Below, one piece after another: positions 1-8,748 of a stretch of 64,000 bases of DNA. How positions within the stretch are numbered: the first letter of the stretch is position 1; each line of letters starts with the position of its first letter. Made by a program: the position numbers and the translations under genes. Location of the stretch: contig PBSR01000275.1 of NCBI GenBank assembly GCA_002726335.1, positions 39,074-103,073 of the forward strand, written 5' to 3'. The DNA comes from Gemmatimonadaceae bacterium (GTDB lineage Bacteria; Latescibacterota; UBA2968; UBA8231). The notes below the pieces were generated by a model. The model saw only the letters and a list, made by a program, of their open reading frames with translations, was not told where the DNA came from and ran no database searches.

Positions 1-422
1 GCCAGGTCCTTCAGATCATGCCCGTGAACGGTGACCACCACAGGCCGTCCGACACGCTGACCGTACTCGATGCAGGCGCGGCCATCAGGGTAGGCAACGT
101 GGGCGTGGATGACGTCGGGCACGTCCCCCGCCGAAGCCTCCAGGGCACGGAGATAGGAAGGCCAGGCTCGGCCCAGCCACAGACGCCGTGGGAAGGTTAC
201 GTACCGGGGCCGGCGCACATCGACGCCGTCCCACTCCTCGTGTCTTGGCAGGCCGCGAAAGCGGCTCCAGCGGCCGCACCCCGGCAAGGGAAACCAAGGC
301 ACTGGCGCCACGACCCGCGGCTGGCAGAATTCTGCGAGGAAGCGGGCCTGGTTGTGGACGAAACTGCCCGATATCCGCGACAGCGAGCTCGGATAGAGAT
401 GGGAGGCAACGAGGACGTCCAT
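1..422 (-). CDS. Glycosyltransferase family 4, N-terminal part (runs off the window)
   Basis: Partial gene: the minus strand reads openly from an ATG at 422 to the window edge, about 140 codons. The product begins MDVLVASHLYPSS and continues through HNQARFLAEF and IHAHVAYPDG to VTVHGHDLKDL, which is the N-terminal Rossmann half (donor-independent, acceptor-side domain) of GT4 glycosyltransferases. The C-terminal nucleotide-sugar-binding half lies outside the window. It starts 15 bases after the stop of the O-antigen ligase gene and is therefore the downstream end of the same polysaccharide operon. The sugar transferred cannot be told. Confidence 0.8.
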   Translation of the reverse strand, partial: MDVLVASHLYPSSLSRISGSFVHNQARFLAEFCQPRVVAPVPWFPLPGCGRWSRFRGLPRHEEWDGVDVRRPRYVTFPRRLWLGRAWPSYLRALEASAGDVPDVIHAHVAYPDGRACIEYGQRVGRPVVVTVHGHDLKDL

Positions 423-437
423 CGAACCTGCTCTCGC

Positions 438-1892
438 TCAGCCGGAGGCGGCTGCCGTCTCACGCTCACTGAGGTGGATGACGGCAAAAATCATCCCCGT
501 GAAGAACCAGAGGAAGTTGTTGCTGAAATCCGCCGTGGCCGACAGACTCACCTGGAAGGAGAGGAATACGCACAACAGGGCGATGAGCACGGCACGCAGG
601 TACGGATCGGCGGTCTGCCCCACCGTCTCGATGCCGCGTCGCAGCACGCGCCAGACGATCCACACCGAGGCCGTGATGCCCACCAAGCCCAGTTCCGCGA
701 GCATGTTGGCCGCCAGCGTGTGCGACTCCTTCGTCGGCACCCACATGGGGAAATCCACGGGCTTGTACGCATCGAACAGCAATGGAAACGCTCGCCAGCC
801 GGCCCCCAGGATCGGGTGGTCGAGCCACATTTCCAGGCCGGCGATGATGAAGTACAGCCGGGCGGATCCCGACTCCCGGCCGGCGTCGCCGAAATCGGTG
901 AGCAGCGTGAAGATCGAAACGAACCGTTGAAAGATGTGGTCGGCGAAGGGAACGAACTCCTTCACCGCAAAGATTGCGGCGAACCCGCCCAGCCCGACCC
1001 ACAGCAGGTAGCGAAACTTGCGCGCATAGATCATGGCCGCCACGATACCGATGGCGGCGGCCACCCAGTTGGACCGACTGAAAGTTGTGATCAGGCCGGC
1101 GCCGGCGGCGGCAAGCGACGCCAGCAGGTAGACGGCCTGCCACTTCCGGAAGCGATGGTTGACGAGCAGGGCGAAGAGGAAGACGACACCACACATCAGG
1201 AAGGTGCCGAAGGTGTTGGGGTTGTGGAACGTACCGGTGGCCCGCGGTGCATTGGCCCCTACGGCGATGACGAAGCTGGCCGGCAGATAGAACTTCTCGG
1301 ACATGATCTGGGCCACGGCCAGAATGGCGCCTCCGATCATTGCCGCGGCCATGGAGATGACGACGAGGTTGACGGCCCGACGGGTGTCGATCATCACTTG
1401 CGTGCCGTAGAGGAAGGCCATCAGGGCGAGGGTGCGCATGACACCAACCGTGCCCTCAGCCAGGGCCGGTGTGTACGTCAGAGAGAAGGCCATCGTCCCC
1501 CAGAGCAGGAACAGGGGGGCCTTCAGCTCGAACGTGGGGAACGTGAAGCGTCGCCGCAGGCAGGTATTGGTAAAGATGCCGATCGTCATCAGCATCAGCG
1601 ACAGGTGGAAACCGGTTACGGGAATTCCGATTCCGGTCTCCTTGATCAGCTGCCCGGTAATGTCGAGAGCGGTAGTGACGACGACGGCGGGCACGATGAT
1701 CCAGGGCCACATCAGCACGCCCACCAGGTAGAGACCCGCCCCGATACCGAGGGCGGCGATGGCGAACAGCTTCGACGGCAGGTAGAATGCAGCGATGGCG
1801 ACGATGATCTGCAGTGTTATGAACAGGACGAACAGTCGTCGGTCCAGAGGCGGGGGCATGAGACGCGGATACCGGGAGGCGAGGTCCGTCAT
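438..1892 (-). CDS. O-antigen ligase/polymerase family membrane protein (Wzy/WaaL type)
   Basis: 484 aa from the ATG at 1892, which overlaps the stop of the upstream flippase gene as ATGA; the frame is open further upstream but that part lacks coding character. The protein has about a dozen hydrophobic segments and the large loop near residues 320-390 with the GWRAFPLLFD and ESHTLAANMLAELG motifs typical of the Wzy_C/O-antigen ligase domain. Members polymerise lipid-linked repeat units or join them to lipid A core at the periplasmic face of the inner membrane. Position beside a flippase supports a polysaccharide role; ligase and polymerase cannot be separated from sequence alone. Confidence 0.8.
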   Translation of the reverse strand: MTDLASRYPRLMPPPLDRRLFVLFITLQIIVAIAAFYLPSKLFAIAALGIGAGLYLVGVLMWPWIIVPAVVVTTALDITGQLIKETGIGIPVTGFHLSLMLMTIGIFTNTCLRRRFTFPTFELKAPLFLLWGTMAFSLTYTPALAEGTVGVMRTLALMAFLYGTQVMIDTRRAVNLVVISMAAAMIGGAILAVAQIMSEKFYLPASFVIAVGANAPRATGTFHNPNTFGTFLMCGVVFLFALLVNHRFRKWQAVYLLASLAAAGAGLITTFSRSNWVAAAIGIVAAMIYARKFRYLLWVGLGGFAAIFAVKEFVPFADHIFQRFVSIFTLLTDFGDAGRESGSARLYFIIAGLEMWLDHPILGAGWRAFPLLFDAYKPVDFPMWVPTKESHTLAANMLAELGLVGITASVWIVWRVLRRGIETVGQTADPYLRAVLIALLCVFLSFQVSLSATADFSNNFLWFFTGMIFAVIHLSERETAAASG

Positions 1893-3112
1893 GCCGACAC
1901 TCGCACAAACCGGCCCCATGCCAACCCCGTGAGGCGCTGGTAGGCGACGGTGACGATGGCGGCCCACAGGACATAGGCGATCGACGTGGACAGTGCCGCA
2001 CCGACGAGGCCAAACCGCGGGATCAGTATAAGATTGAGACCGACGTTCATCGCCAGCGCGGCGCCCGGCGCCCACATCGTCACGGGGGGATATCCCTGAC
2101 CGGCGAGTTTTGTGTTGAGGACCGAGGCAAAGCCACAGGCGATGAGGCCGGGAAGCATCCACACCAGCGGCGTGTGCGCGCCGGCGTAGGTCATGCCGTA
2201 CACCCAGCCGATGGCCTGCCTGCCGCCGGCTATCACACCGGCGGCGGCGGCCAGGCTGAAAAGGAAGGCGGCACGGCTGACGGCGAGGCTCATCGTATGG
2301 TCGTCGTCGGTGCCGCGCAGCACCTTGGGAAGCAGGACGGCGCCGGCGATGTTCGGTCCTCTTTGTATCATCTCAGCTATGAAGACGGCGATGTAGTAGA
2401 CACCCAGTGTCTCCGTTCCCAGGTAATGCTCGACCAGGTAGATGTCACTGCGAAACAACAGATAGATCAGCGTCGCGGACATGGCACCGCGGCCACCAAC
2501 GGCCATCGTCGAGCGCAGCAGACCACCATCCACGCCGCCGGCGCCGCGGCTGAACACGGCCGCCAGAGATGCCGACAGAATCACGCCGCACAGCCAGGCA
2601 GCAAGCGCCCCGTTCAGTCCCAGCTCCAACCAGCCGAGCCCGACCAGGTTCAGCAGAAAATAGGTGCTGACGAAGAACAGCGGGACCAGAGCGAATGCCG
2701 TCAGCCGATCTCGGCCCTGCAGGATTCCGGAGAATCCCTTCTGAGCCACCACGCCCGCCGTCATGGGCGCCATCAACAGCGCCTGCCGGCGTGGCACGTA
2801 CTCCGGATAGAACACGGAGGCCACCCATGCCAACACAGCCAGAACCGGCAACAGGGACAACGTGTAGACAGTGGTATTGCGCCACACCGATCCGGCGTGG
2901 CGATCATCCCGACCGCTGTGGTAGCTGTTGCCGCGCGTCAGCCACTCACCAAAGACCATCCCGGCAACGGTCACCGTCGTGACCGCGACCGCCAGATGCC
3001 CGAGCCCCTCTTTGCCCAGGATGCGTGCAACCCACGTGCTGTTGGCAAAGGCCAACGCGAACGCCAGGCCCACGGCGACTGCGTTGACCGAAAGACCGCG
3101 CAGGAAGCTCAC
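1889..3112 (-). CDS. Polysaccharide flippase (MOP superfamily, Wzx-like)
   Basis: 407 aa, GTG start. The N-terminus (LSVNAVAVGLAFALAFANST, then WVARILGKEGLG) is the first helix pair typical of oligosaccharide flippases, and about ten to twelve hydrophobic segments follow. Members move undecaprenyl-pyrophosphate-linked glycans across the inner membrane. The gene lies 7 bases after the phosphomannomutase stop and overlaps the next gene by 4 bases (ATGA), so translation is probably coupled to the O-antigen ligase/polymerase. Confidence 0.8.
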   Translation of the reverse strand: MSFLRGLSVNAVAVGLAFALAFANSTWVARILGKEGLGHLAVAVTTVTVAGMVFGEWLTRGNSYHSGRDDRHAGSVWRNTTVYTLSLLPVLAVLAWVASVFYPEYVPRRQALLMAPMTAGVVAQKGFSGILQGRDRLTAFALVPLFFVSTYFLLNLVGLGWLELGLNGALAAWLCGVILSASLAAVFSRGAGGVDGGLLRSTMAVGGRGAMSATLIYLLFRSDIYLVEHYLGTETLGVYYIAVFIAEMIQRGPNIAGAVLLPKVLRGTDDDHTMSLAVSRAAFLFSLAAAAGVIAGGRQAIGWVYGMTYAGAHTPLVWMLPGLIACGFASVLNTKLAGQGYPPVTMWAPGAALAMNVGLNLILIPRFGLVGAALSTSIAYVLWAAIVTVAYQRLTGLAWGRFVRVSA

Positions 3113-3119
3113 CCGGTAC

Positions 3120-4460
3120 TCAGGACAGGATCACGGCCAGAACCTCGTCCCGCTGCTGCTCCATGCGCTGCTGCGACATGGCTTCCAGGTTGAGCCGCAG
3201 CAGTGGTTCGGTATTCGAAGCCCGCACATTGAAGTGCCACTCGGCAAAACTCACCGAAATGCCATCGATGCGCTCGATCCGTCCGTCGCCGTAGCGCCCG
3301 GCGATCTCTTCGATCTTGGCCGCCGGATCGTCGACACGGGAGTTGATCTCCCCCGACAGAAAGTAGCGGGACTCCAGCGGTGACAGCAGCTCGGACATGG
3401 TCTGCCTGCGGTCCGACATCATCTGCATCAGGATCAGCGACGGCACCAGTCCGGAATCGGCACCGAAGAAGTCGCGGAAGTAGTAGTGGCCGGACAACTC
3501 GCCGGCGAATATCCCCTTTTCGGTGAACAACCGCGGCTTCAAAAAGGAGTGACCCACTCGTTCCTGCAGCGCCCGTCCTCCCGCCGCCGCGACGAGATCC
3601 CGCACGGCCCACGAACAACGCACATCGTGGACGATCGTTGCCCCGGGTTCGCCATCGATGAGATACCGGGCCATCAACGCGGTGAGAAAATCACCGGGAA
3701 CAAAGCGGCCCCGATCATCGATGGCGAAAAAGCGATCACCGTCACCGTCGAAGGCGAAGCCCACGTCCGCCCCTTCCGAGACAACTCGTCGTTGCAGTTC
3801 GGCCCGGTTCTCCTCCTTCATCGGATCGAGACCATGATTGGGTAGCGAGCCGTCGGGGTCGAGATACATGCCCACAAGATCAACCGGCAGCCGGTCGAAC
3901 ACCCGCTTCAGGATGGGGCCCACCATGCCGTTGCCCGTGTCGGCCACCACTTTGAGAGGACGCAGGTGGCTGGTGTCGACCGAGCTGAGCACCTTGTCGA
4001 CAAAGCCGTCGCTCACATCCCGCGCCTCGATCTTTCCGGTACCACGTGCCGGCTGGTACTCTTCGGTTTCGATCAGACGGCGCAAATCCTGGATGCCTTC
4101 GTCACCGGATAACAGGTAGGGCATGTGGCGCACCATCTTGAAGCCACAGTACTGGGCCGGATTGTGCGATGCCGTCACCATGATGCCGGGACGTCCGAGG
4201 GTGGCGCAGGCGTAGTAGTACTGGTCCGTGCTGACCATACCCAGTTCGATGACATCCGCCTGCTGCTGCCGCAAACCCTCGATGAGGGCGGCGCAGACCG
4301 TCGGACTCGACAGGCGCATGTCACGCCCTACCACAACCTGCTCAGGCTGCAGGAAACTGGCAAACGCCCGCCCCACGGCGCGCCCCGTGTCCTCATCGAG
4401 CTGGTCGGGGTAGATGCCGCGGATGTCGTAGGCTTTGAAAATCGTCGGGTCTACATGCAT
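3120..4460 (-). CDS. manB: Phosphomannomutase/phosphoglucomutase
   Basis: 446 aa from the ATG at 4460 (MHVDPTIFKAYDIRG); an earlier in-frame start would add 15 residues with no family match. Alpha-D-phosphohexomutase: it interconverts mannose-6-P or glucose-6-P with the 1-phosphate and so supplies nucleotide-sugar precursors. Seen: the phosphoserine loop TASHNP (Ser98), the metal-binding DGDGDR loop near residue 230, the sugar-binding GELSGHYYF loop near 315, and the C-terminal phosphate-binding RASNTEPLLR. Length and motifs are normal for bacterial PMM/PGM. The choice between mannose and glucose is not decided by sequence; the polysaccharide context fits either. Confidence 0.88.
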   Translation of the reverse strand: MHVDPTIFKAYDIRGIYPDQLDEDTGRAVGRAFASFLQPEQVVVGRDMRLSSPTVCAALIEGLRQQQADVIELGMVSTDQYYYACATLGRPGIMVTASHNPAQYCGFKMVRHMPYLLSGDEGIQDLRRLIETEEYQPARGTGKIEARDVSDGFVDKVLSSVDTSHLRPLKVVADTGNGMVGPILKRVFDRLPVDLVGMYLDPDGSLPNHGLDPMKEENRAELQRRVVSEGADVGFAFDGDGDRFFAIDDRGRFVPGDFLTALMARYLIDGEPGATIVHDVRCSWAVRDLVAAAGGRALQERVGHSFLKPRLFTEKGIFAGELSGHYYFRDFFGADSGLVPSLILMQMMSDRRQTMSELLSPLESRYFLSGEINSRVDDPAAKIEEIAGRYGDGRIERIDGISVSFAEWHFNVRASNTEPLLRLNLEAMSQQRMEQQRDEVLAVILS

Positions 4461-4547
4461 GCGAAGATTGGCTTTCACGGAAACCGCCCGCAGCCCTGCA
4501 TCCACCTGCAGATGGGGGGCGCCGGGCCGTTGCTGTTGCGATGGTCC

Positions 4548-5615
4548 TTACTGGAAGGTGCGCAGGGTCGCGTCGATGCTGCGCACACCGTCCTTCGGCA
4601 GGTGGTGCTGCACCAGGATGGGTGTCTGGTACGTGCCGGAGACGATACGCTGAGGGCCCGTCTCGGTACTGGAAGATACCAGCAGACTCACCGAACGCTT
4701 GAGGCGCAGAATCCGATACGCCGGTGTGGACAGCACCGACATGATGCGGTCGACGACGGAGCGCCCGAAGGGCAGGTGCTCAAGAAACTCGTTGTAGAGG
4801 TGGATCAGGTCGTACGTAGCATAGTCCCGTGTCTTGCCCGGGATGGTCGCCGGATGACGTGCCAGGTTCCGTCCCCGGCGTACCATGTAGGAGAGCGGGT
4901 CGCGGAGGGCTTCGGGCAGGTCGTCGCGAATCAGCAGCGTTTCGTACTCGTTCACCGTCAGACCGGCATCCTGCTCTTCGGGAGCCAGACGCATCTCGAT
5001 GCGTCCCTTGTCGATGCCGAAGCGGTCGAGCCAACCCTCGAACCGCTCGAACAGACCATAGCGCGGATCCTTGAGATTATGCGAATCGATGGTGTGCTCT
5101 GACGGCACGGGCACACGCAGGCGTTCACGGTGGACGATCTGTTCCGCCTGGTATCCGAGAACCGTGGTACGCCGTTGCCGGTGAATGTCCTTGAACACAC
5201 CGTCGAGTTCGATGAAGTAGACCGGTTCCTCAGGGCGATTCCGATAGGTGACACAGTTCCTCAGCCCCGCCCCCATGAAGGTCAGATGGGAGTCGGCGTT
5301 CACCGGCTCCACTTCTTTCTGCTGCTCGTTCAGCTCGTCGCGCAGGTGCATCAGATCGTGTTGATACCCTGCATCCTGTGGAAACAGACGCTGGAAGAAT
5401 CGAAAAAACGGATCGAGCTGCTTGCGACTGTGGCCCAACCGCGCACACATGCCCTGCTCGAGGTATCCCGCCGTCGTATGATGCGAACAGTAGAGGGCCC
5501 GTCGGAAGTCGGACAGAGCGTCGCCCACCTGATCCCGGACACGCGGCGCCACGTCGATGATCTGGAATCGCGACGTGGGAACGATATCGAGATTGACCTC
5601 GAGAGGGTCAGCCAT
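4548..5615 (-). CDS. YjbQ/UPF0047-like protein with long C-terminal extension
   Basis: 355 aa. The first 160 residues carry the layout of the YjbQ/UPF0047 fold: SHHTTAGYLEQ, YQHDLMHLRD, NADSHLTFMGAGLRN, and PVYFIELDG followed by RRTTVLGY. Small family members of about 140 aa have weak thiamine-phosphate synthase activity, and their real role is unclear. Here the family's H-T-S/T-A and N-A-x-x-H-L motifs are recognisable, but roughly 190 further residues follow with no domain I recognise (PFGRSVVDRIMSVLSTPAYR is in that part). The gene lies 87 bases upstream of the phosphomannomutase start and is divergent from the SixA-like gene. Assignment rests on motifs only. Confidence 0.55.
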   Translation of the reverse strand: MADPLEVNLDIVPTSRFQIIDVAPRVRDQVGDALSDFRRALYCSHHTTAGYLEQGMCARLGHSRKQLDPFFRFFQRLFPQDAGYQHDLMHLRDELNEQQKEVEPVNADSHLTFMGAGLRNCVTYRNRPEEPVYFIELDGVFKDIHRQRRTTVLGYQAEQIVHRERLRVPVPSEHTIDSHNLKDPRYGLFERFEGWLDRFGIDKGRIEMRLAPEEQDAGLTVNEYETLLIRDDLPEALRDPLSYMVRRGRNLARHPATIPGKTRDYATYDLIHLYNEFLEHLPFGRSVVDRIMSVLSTPAYRILRLKRSVSLLVSSSTETGPQRIVSGTYQTPILVQHHLPKDGVRSIDATLRTFQ

Positions 5616-5744
5616 AGACGGTGGGAATGCCCTGGGACGGATTGGAGAAAGGGTTGCACTGTACTCGAAAGCTGTGGTAAGTATAGCCCTGCCCCTGAAG
5701 AGGGCGCAAACGAACCGCTAGACTATAGAGTAAGGAAAACCTGC

Positions 5745-6248
5745 GTGAAACGTCTGCTGATCATGCGGCACGCCAAGTCGGATTGGGCCGATCCGGCCAC
5801 TGAGGATTTCGACCGGCCACTGAACTGCCGCGGTCAGACAGACGTCCCGATCCTCGGACAGTTCCTCGCCGGGTTGGCACCACCCGATCTGATTCTGGCC
5901 TCCGCCGCCCGCCGCGCCCAGGAAACCGGGACCCTCCTGCTGGAAGCTCTCGACGGCTCTGCGGAACTCGTTCTGGACGGCCGCCTGTACCTGTCCACGC
6001 CGGACACGCTCGCCACCGTGTTGGCCGCCAGCGCCGGGGACGCCGGCACCGTCGTCGTCATCGCCCACAACCCGGGCGTGGAGCAGTGGTCCTCGGAGTT
6101 GAGTGGAGCGTCCATCCACATGCCCCCGGGGGCCGTCGCCTGCCTCGACTGTGAGGCGGACGGTTGGGCCGACGCGGGTCGTCGACGGGCTGCGCTTCGA
6201 TGGCTGATCACGCCGAAGCTGCTGAAGAGGGGTCTGGCTACTTCTTGA
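5745..6248 (+). CDS. sixA: SixA-like phosphohistidine phosphatase (histidine phosphatase family)
   Basis: 167 aa. The GTG at 5745 is chosen because an AAGGA stands 8 bases upstream and the protein then begins directly with KRLLIMRHAKSDW, the RHG motif of the histidine phosphatase superfamily; the frame is open further upstream but not coding. Further marks are the second basic cluster ASAARRAQETG and the catalytic His in VIAHNPGVEQ. E. coli SixA dephosphorylates phosphohistidine on signalling or PTS proteins in the cytoplasm. It is the only plus-strand gene inside the polysaccharide cluster and its end overlaps the convergent epimerase gene by 11 bases. Confidence 0.82.
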   Translation: MKRLLIMRHAKSDWADPATEDFDRPLNCRGQTDVPILGQFLAGLAPPDLILASAARRAQETGTLLLEALDGSAELVLDGRLYLSTPDTLATVLAASAGDAGTVVVIAHNPGVEQWSSELSGASIHMPPGAVACLDCEADGWADAGRRRAALRWLITPKLLKRGLATS

Positions 6249-7206
6249 AGTCTTCGATGATCCGACCGAGGGCATCGTCGAGGTCGACCTTGGGATCGTA
6301 CCCCACCATCTCGCGGATCTTCTGCAGATCGGGCGCACGATAGACGAGATCCTCGTACAGCCCGTTGCGCAGGCGGGTCTGGCTGAAGGGGATGAAGGCG
6401 ATCTCCGAGTCGGAACTGGTCAGCTTCTTGATCTTGTGCGCCAGATCCTTGATGCTGCTCTCGAAATTCGAACCGAGGTTGAAAACCTCGCCGAAGGCCT
6501 TGTCACTGGAGGCCAGTGCCACCAGGCCGTCTATGGCGTCGTCGATGTAGGTGAAACAACGGCGTTGCTCACCATCGTCGTACACCGTGATGGGATCGCC
6601 GAGCATGGCCTGCTTGATGAACCGCGGTACGACCATGCCGTACCGCCCCGTCTGTCGCGGGCCGATGACATTGAAGGGGCGTACGATGACGGTGGGCAGG
6701 CGCTTCTCCCGCCAGTAGGCCAGAGCCAGCAACTCGTCGACGGCTTTCGTCGTGGCATAGCTCCAGCGCACGACCGTCGTCGGCCCGAGGATGCGGTCGC
6801 TGTCCTCGCGGAAGGGTACGTGCCCGTTCTTCTTGCCGTAGATCTCCGATGTCGACGCCATGACGACACGCTTCTTGTACTCGTTCGCCAGTTCGAGAAC
6901 GATCTCGGTGCCGCGGATGTTCGTCGACAGTGTCTGCAGCGGGTTTTCGAGGACGTACTCGACGCCCACAGCCGCGGCCAGATGGTAGATCAGGTCGCAG
7001 TCGGCGATCATCTCGCGCATGACCCCGGCGCTCAGAATGTCGTCGACCCGGCAGACGCAGTTGGGATGCTCCGCCAGGTGCTGGATGTTTTCGATGACGC
7101 TCGTCGACAGATTGTCGATGATCGCCACCTGGTCACCCATGTCGAGATGGCGCGTCGCCAGGTGGGAGCCGATAAACCCGGCTCCCCCGGTAATCATGAC
7201 CTTCAT
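6238..7206 (-). CDS. NAD-dependent sugar epimerase/dehydratase (extended SDR)
   Basis: 322 aa. Extended short-chain dehydrogenase with NAD-binding GGAGFIGS (7-14), acidic D31 after the second strand, catalytic Ser near 119 (ASTSEIYG), and Tyr150/Lys154 in SYATTK. The motifs RPFNVIGPRQTGRYGMVVPRF and YIDDAIDGL are typical of UDP-glucose 4-epimerase and UDP-glucuronate decarboxylase relatives. It modifies a nucleotide sugar for the adjacent glycosyltransferases. The next gene upstream, a methyltransferase, ends 15 bases before its ATG, so both are probably cotranscribed. The exact sugar cannot be called. Confidence 0.82.
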   Translation of the reverse strand: MKVMITGGAGFIGSHLATRHLDMGDQVAIIDNLSTSVIENIQHLAEHPNCVCRVDDILSAGVMREMIADCDLIYHLAAAVGVEYVLENPLQTLSTNIRGTEIVLELANEYKKRVVMASTSEIYGKKNGHVPFREDSDRILGPTTVVRWSYATTKAVDELLALAYWREKRLPTVIVRPFNVIGPRQTGRYGMVVPRFIKQAMLGDPITVYDDGEQRRCFTYIDDAIDGLVALASSDKAFGEVFNLGSNFESSIKDLAHKIKKLTSSDSEIAFIPFSQTRLRNGLYEDLVYRAPDLQKIREMVGYDPKVDLDDALGRIIEDFKK

Positions 7207-7221
7207 TCTCTTCCCAGCATG

Positions 7222-7902
7222 CTAAAACTCGTTGTCGGTCGTGGTGGAGCCCGATCGGGCTCGTACCAGGTAATCCCGGCTCAACCGAGTAATCTGCACG
7301 TCCTCCCATCCCGCCTCCTCCAGCAGTCTTTCCACCTGGCGACGGTCATAGAAAAACACGGGACATCGCCGCAACCGCAACCGTAGCCAGCGCGTCGGTG
7401 TGCGCAGGCGCCAGCGGATGGGGAAGCTGAAGATGCCAAGTCCTTGTGTCACCTCGCGCATACGTGTCAGCACCGTGCCCGGATCGACGATATAGTCAAA
7501 AAAACCGATCCCCAGGCTGATATCGAAGTGATGCGGCGCACACCATTCAAAGACATCCGCTACTTCGAAGTGACAGTGCCCATCGACGCCGGCCTCTTTT
7601 GCCGCCAGGCCCGACATCTCGACCATGGCCTCTGCCAGATCGATACCCACCACGTCCGCGTTGCGGCGGGCCAATTCAACGCAATAACGGCCGGAGCCAC
7701 AGCCAGCGTCCAGCACCTGCTTGCCCGCTACATCACCACACCAGTCGAGGGCGAGGGCGAACCGTTGCTGGATGACACCGCGGAACAGTGCATCCACCCA
7801 GCGTTGCAGCCCCACCTTGTCGCTGCGGTAGATGGCATCGAAGCGGGCGGCTTCGCCGTCGAAGTGTCGGCCGACGGCCTCGGCGATGGCGGGTGCTGAC
7901 AA
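7222..7902 (-). CDS. Class I SAM-dependent methyltransferase
   Basis: 226 aa, TTG start directly after the deacetylase stop. The SAM-binding glycine loop is VLDAGCGSGRYCVELA (about 63-78), followed by the acidic VVGIDLAEAMVEMS and ADVFEW, then a hydrophobic strand LGIGFFDYI. The substrate is unknown; position between a polysaccharide deacetylase and a sugar epimerase suggests glycan or sugar methylation. No membrane segment or signal peptide is seen. Confidence 0.75.
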   Translation of the reverse strand: MSAPAIAEAVGRHFDGEAARFDAIYRSDKVGLQRWVDALFRGVIQQRFALALDWCGDVAGKQVLDAGCGSGRYCVELARRNADVVGIDLAEAMVEMSGLAAKEAGVDGHCHFEVADVFEWCAPHHFDISLGIGFFDYIVDPGTVLTRMREVTQGLGIFSFPIRWRLRTPTRWLRLRLRRCPVFFYDRRQVERLLEEAGWEDVQITRLSRDYLVRARSGSTTTDNEF

Positions 7903-8748
7903 TCAGACGACCTTCCCGGACGTGACGCGCCTGGCGAGCACGTCACCTGCTGGCTCAAAGTCGAACTCTACCAGCAATTTACGCAACCTGCCCTGCGTTG
8001 TCGCCAGGTTGTGATAGTGCGTCAGGGCGACTCGGCGCGGTAGCGGCAGACGGGGGTGTTCGGGGTCAAGCTCCCAGGGGTGCAGATAGAACACGGCTGG
8101 TTCCCCCACGGCATGTGCCCGTCTCAGGCCAAAGCGGGTAAGAGTATACGGAAAGAGGCGGAAATAGGCACCCCCGGCCACCGGCACGTTCCGTCCCGCA
8201 ACTCTCCAGGTGGAGGGCGGAAGCTCCAGCAGACCGGGAATCACCTCGTGGGCAAACCGTGGTGCGTCGGGGATACCGTAGCGATAGTTGTGCACCGGGA
8301 AGACGCTGGAATCGTACTGGATGCCGCAGTCGCGCAGCACCTCGTGAGCCCAGGGGGTCCTGCGGGTGATAGAGAAATACGGGGCTCTGTACCCTCTCAC
8401 GGTGTTGGTGACGAGCCCGGCCAGCACCTCGAGGGATCGTTCCAGGTCGGCGCGGAAGTTCTCCTGTCCCAGATCGTAGACGAAATCATGTCCATAGCCA
8501 TGGGTCGCGATCTCGTGGCCTCGATGCGCGATTTCGCGCACGAGATCGGGTGCGCCCTCGGCGGCGGCACCCAGCACGAAGAATGTGGCTCTGGTTGCTG
8601 CCTCATCCAGCAGGTCGAGAAGCCGCCCCGTTCCCACCTCGATGCGCGACTCGAAGCGACTCCAGTCAGCACGGTCGATTTCGATGCCGTGATACCAGTC
8701 TTCGAAATCCACGGTGAAGGCATCTGTCCCGGATTCAGCTGTGGTCAT
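7903..8748 (-). CDS. Polysaccharide deacetylase, DUF3473 / PEP-CTERM-locus type
   Basis: 281 aa from the ATG at 8748, which overlaps the upstream glycosyltransferase stop as ATGA. NodB-type carbohydrate esterase 4 domain: FTVDFEDWYHG (metal-binding Asp), ATFFVLG, HEIATHGYGHDFV (metal-binding His pair) and GYRAPYFSI. The C-terminal part, GGAYFRLFPY, FYLHPWELDPEHPR and HYHNLATTQGRLRKLL, is the DUF3473 tail that marks the subfamily found in PEP-CTERM/exosortase exopolysaccharide loci. Family members remove N-acetyl groups from amino sugars. No signal peptide is seen from this start, so the site of action is uncertain. Confidence 0.85.
   Translation of the reverse strand: MTTAESGTDAFTVDFEDWYHGIEIDRADWSRFESRIEVGTGRLLDLLDEAATRATFFVLGAAAEGAPDLVREIAHRGHEIATHGYGHDFVYDLGQENFRADLERSLEVLAGLVTNTVRGYRAPYFSITRRTPWAHEVLRDCGIQYDSSVFPVHNYRYGIPDAPRFAHEVIPGLLELPPSTWRVAGRNVPVAGGAYFRLFPYTLTRFGLRRAHAVGEPAVFYLHPWELDPEHPRLPLPRRVALTHYHNLATTQGRLRKLLVEFDFEPAGDVLARRVTSGKVV

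Noticed and set aside
18..1943. Plus-strand open frame of about 640 codons
   Set aside because: It is the antisense of the GT4, O-antigen ligase and flippase genes; composition is rich in Arg, Gly, His and Gln with no family motif.
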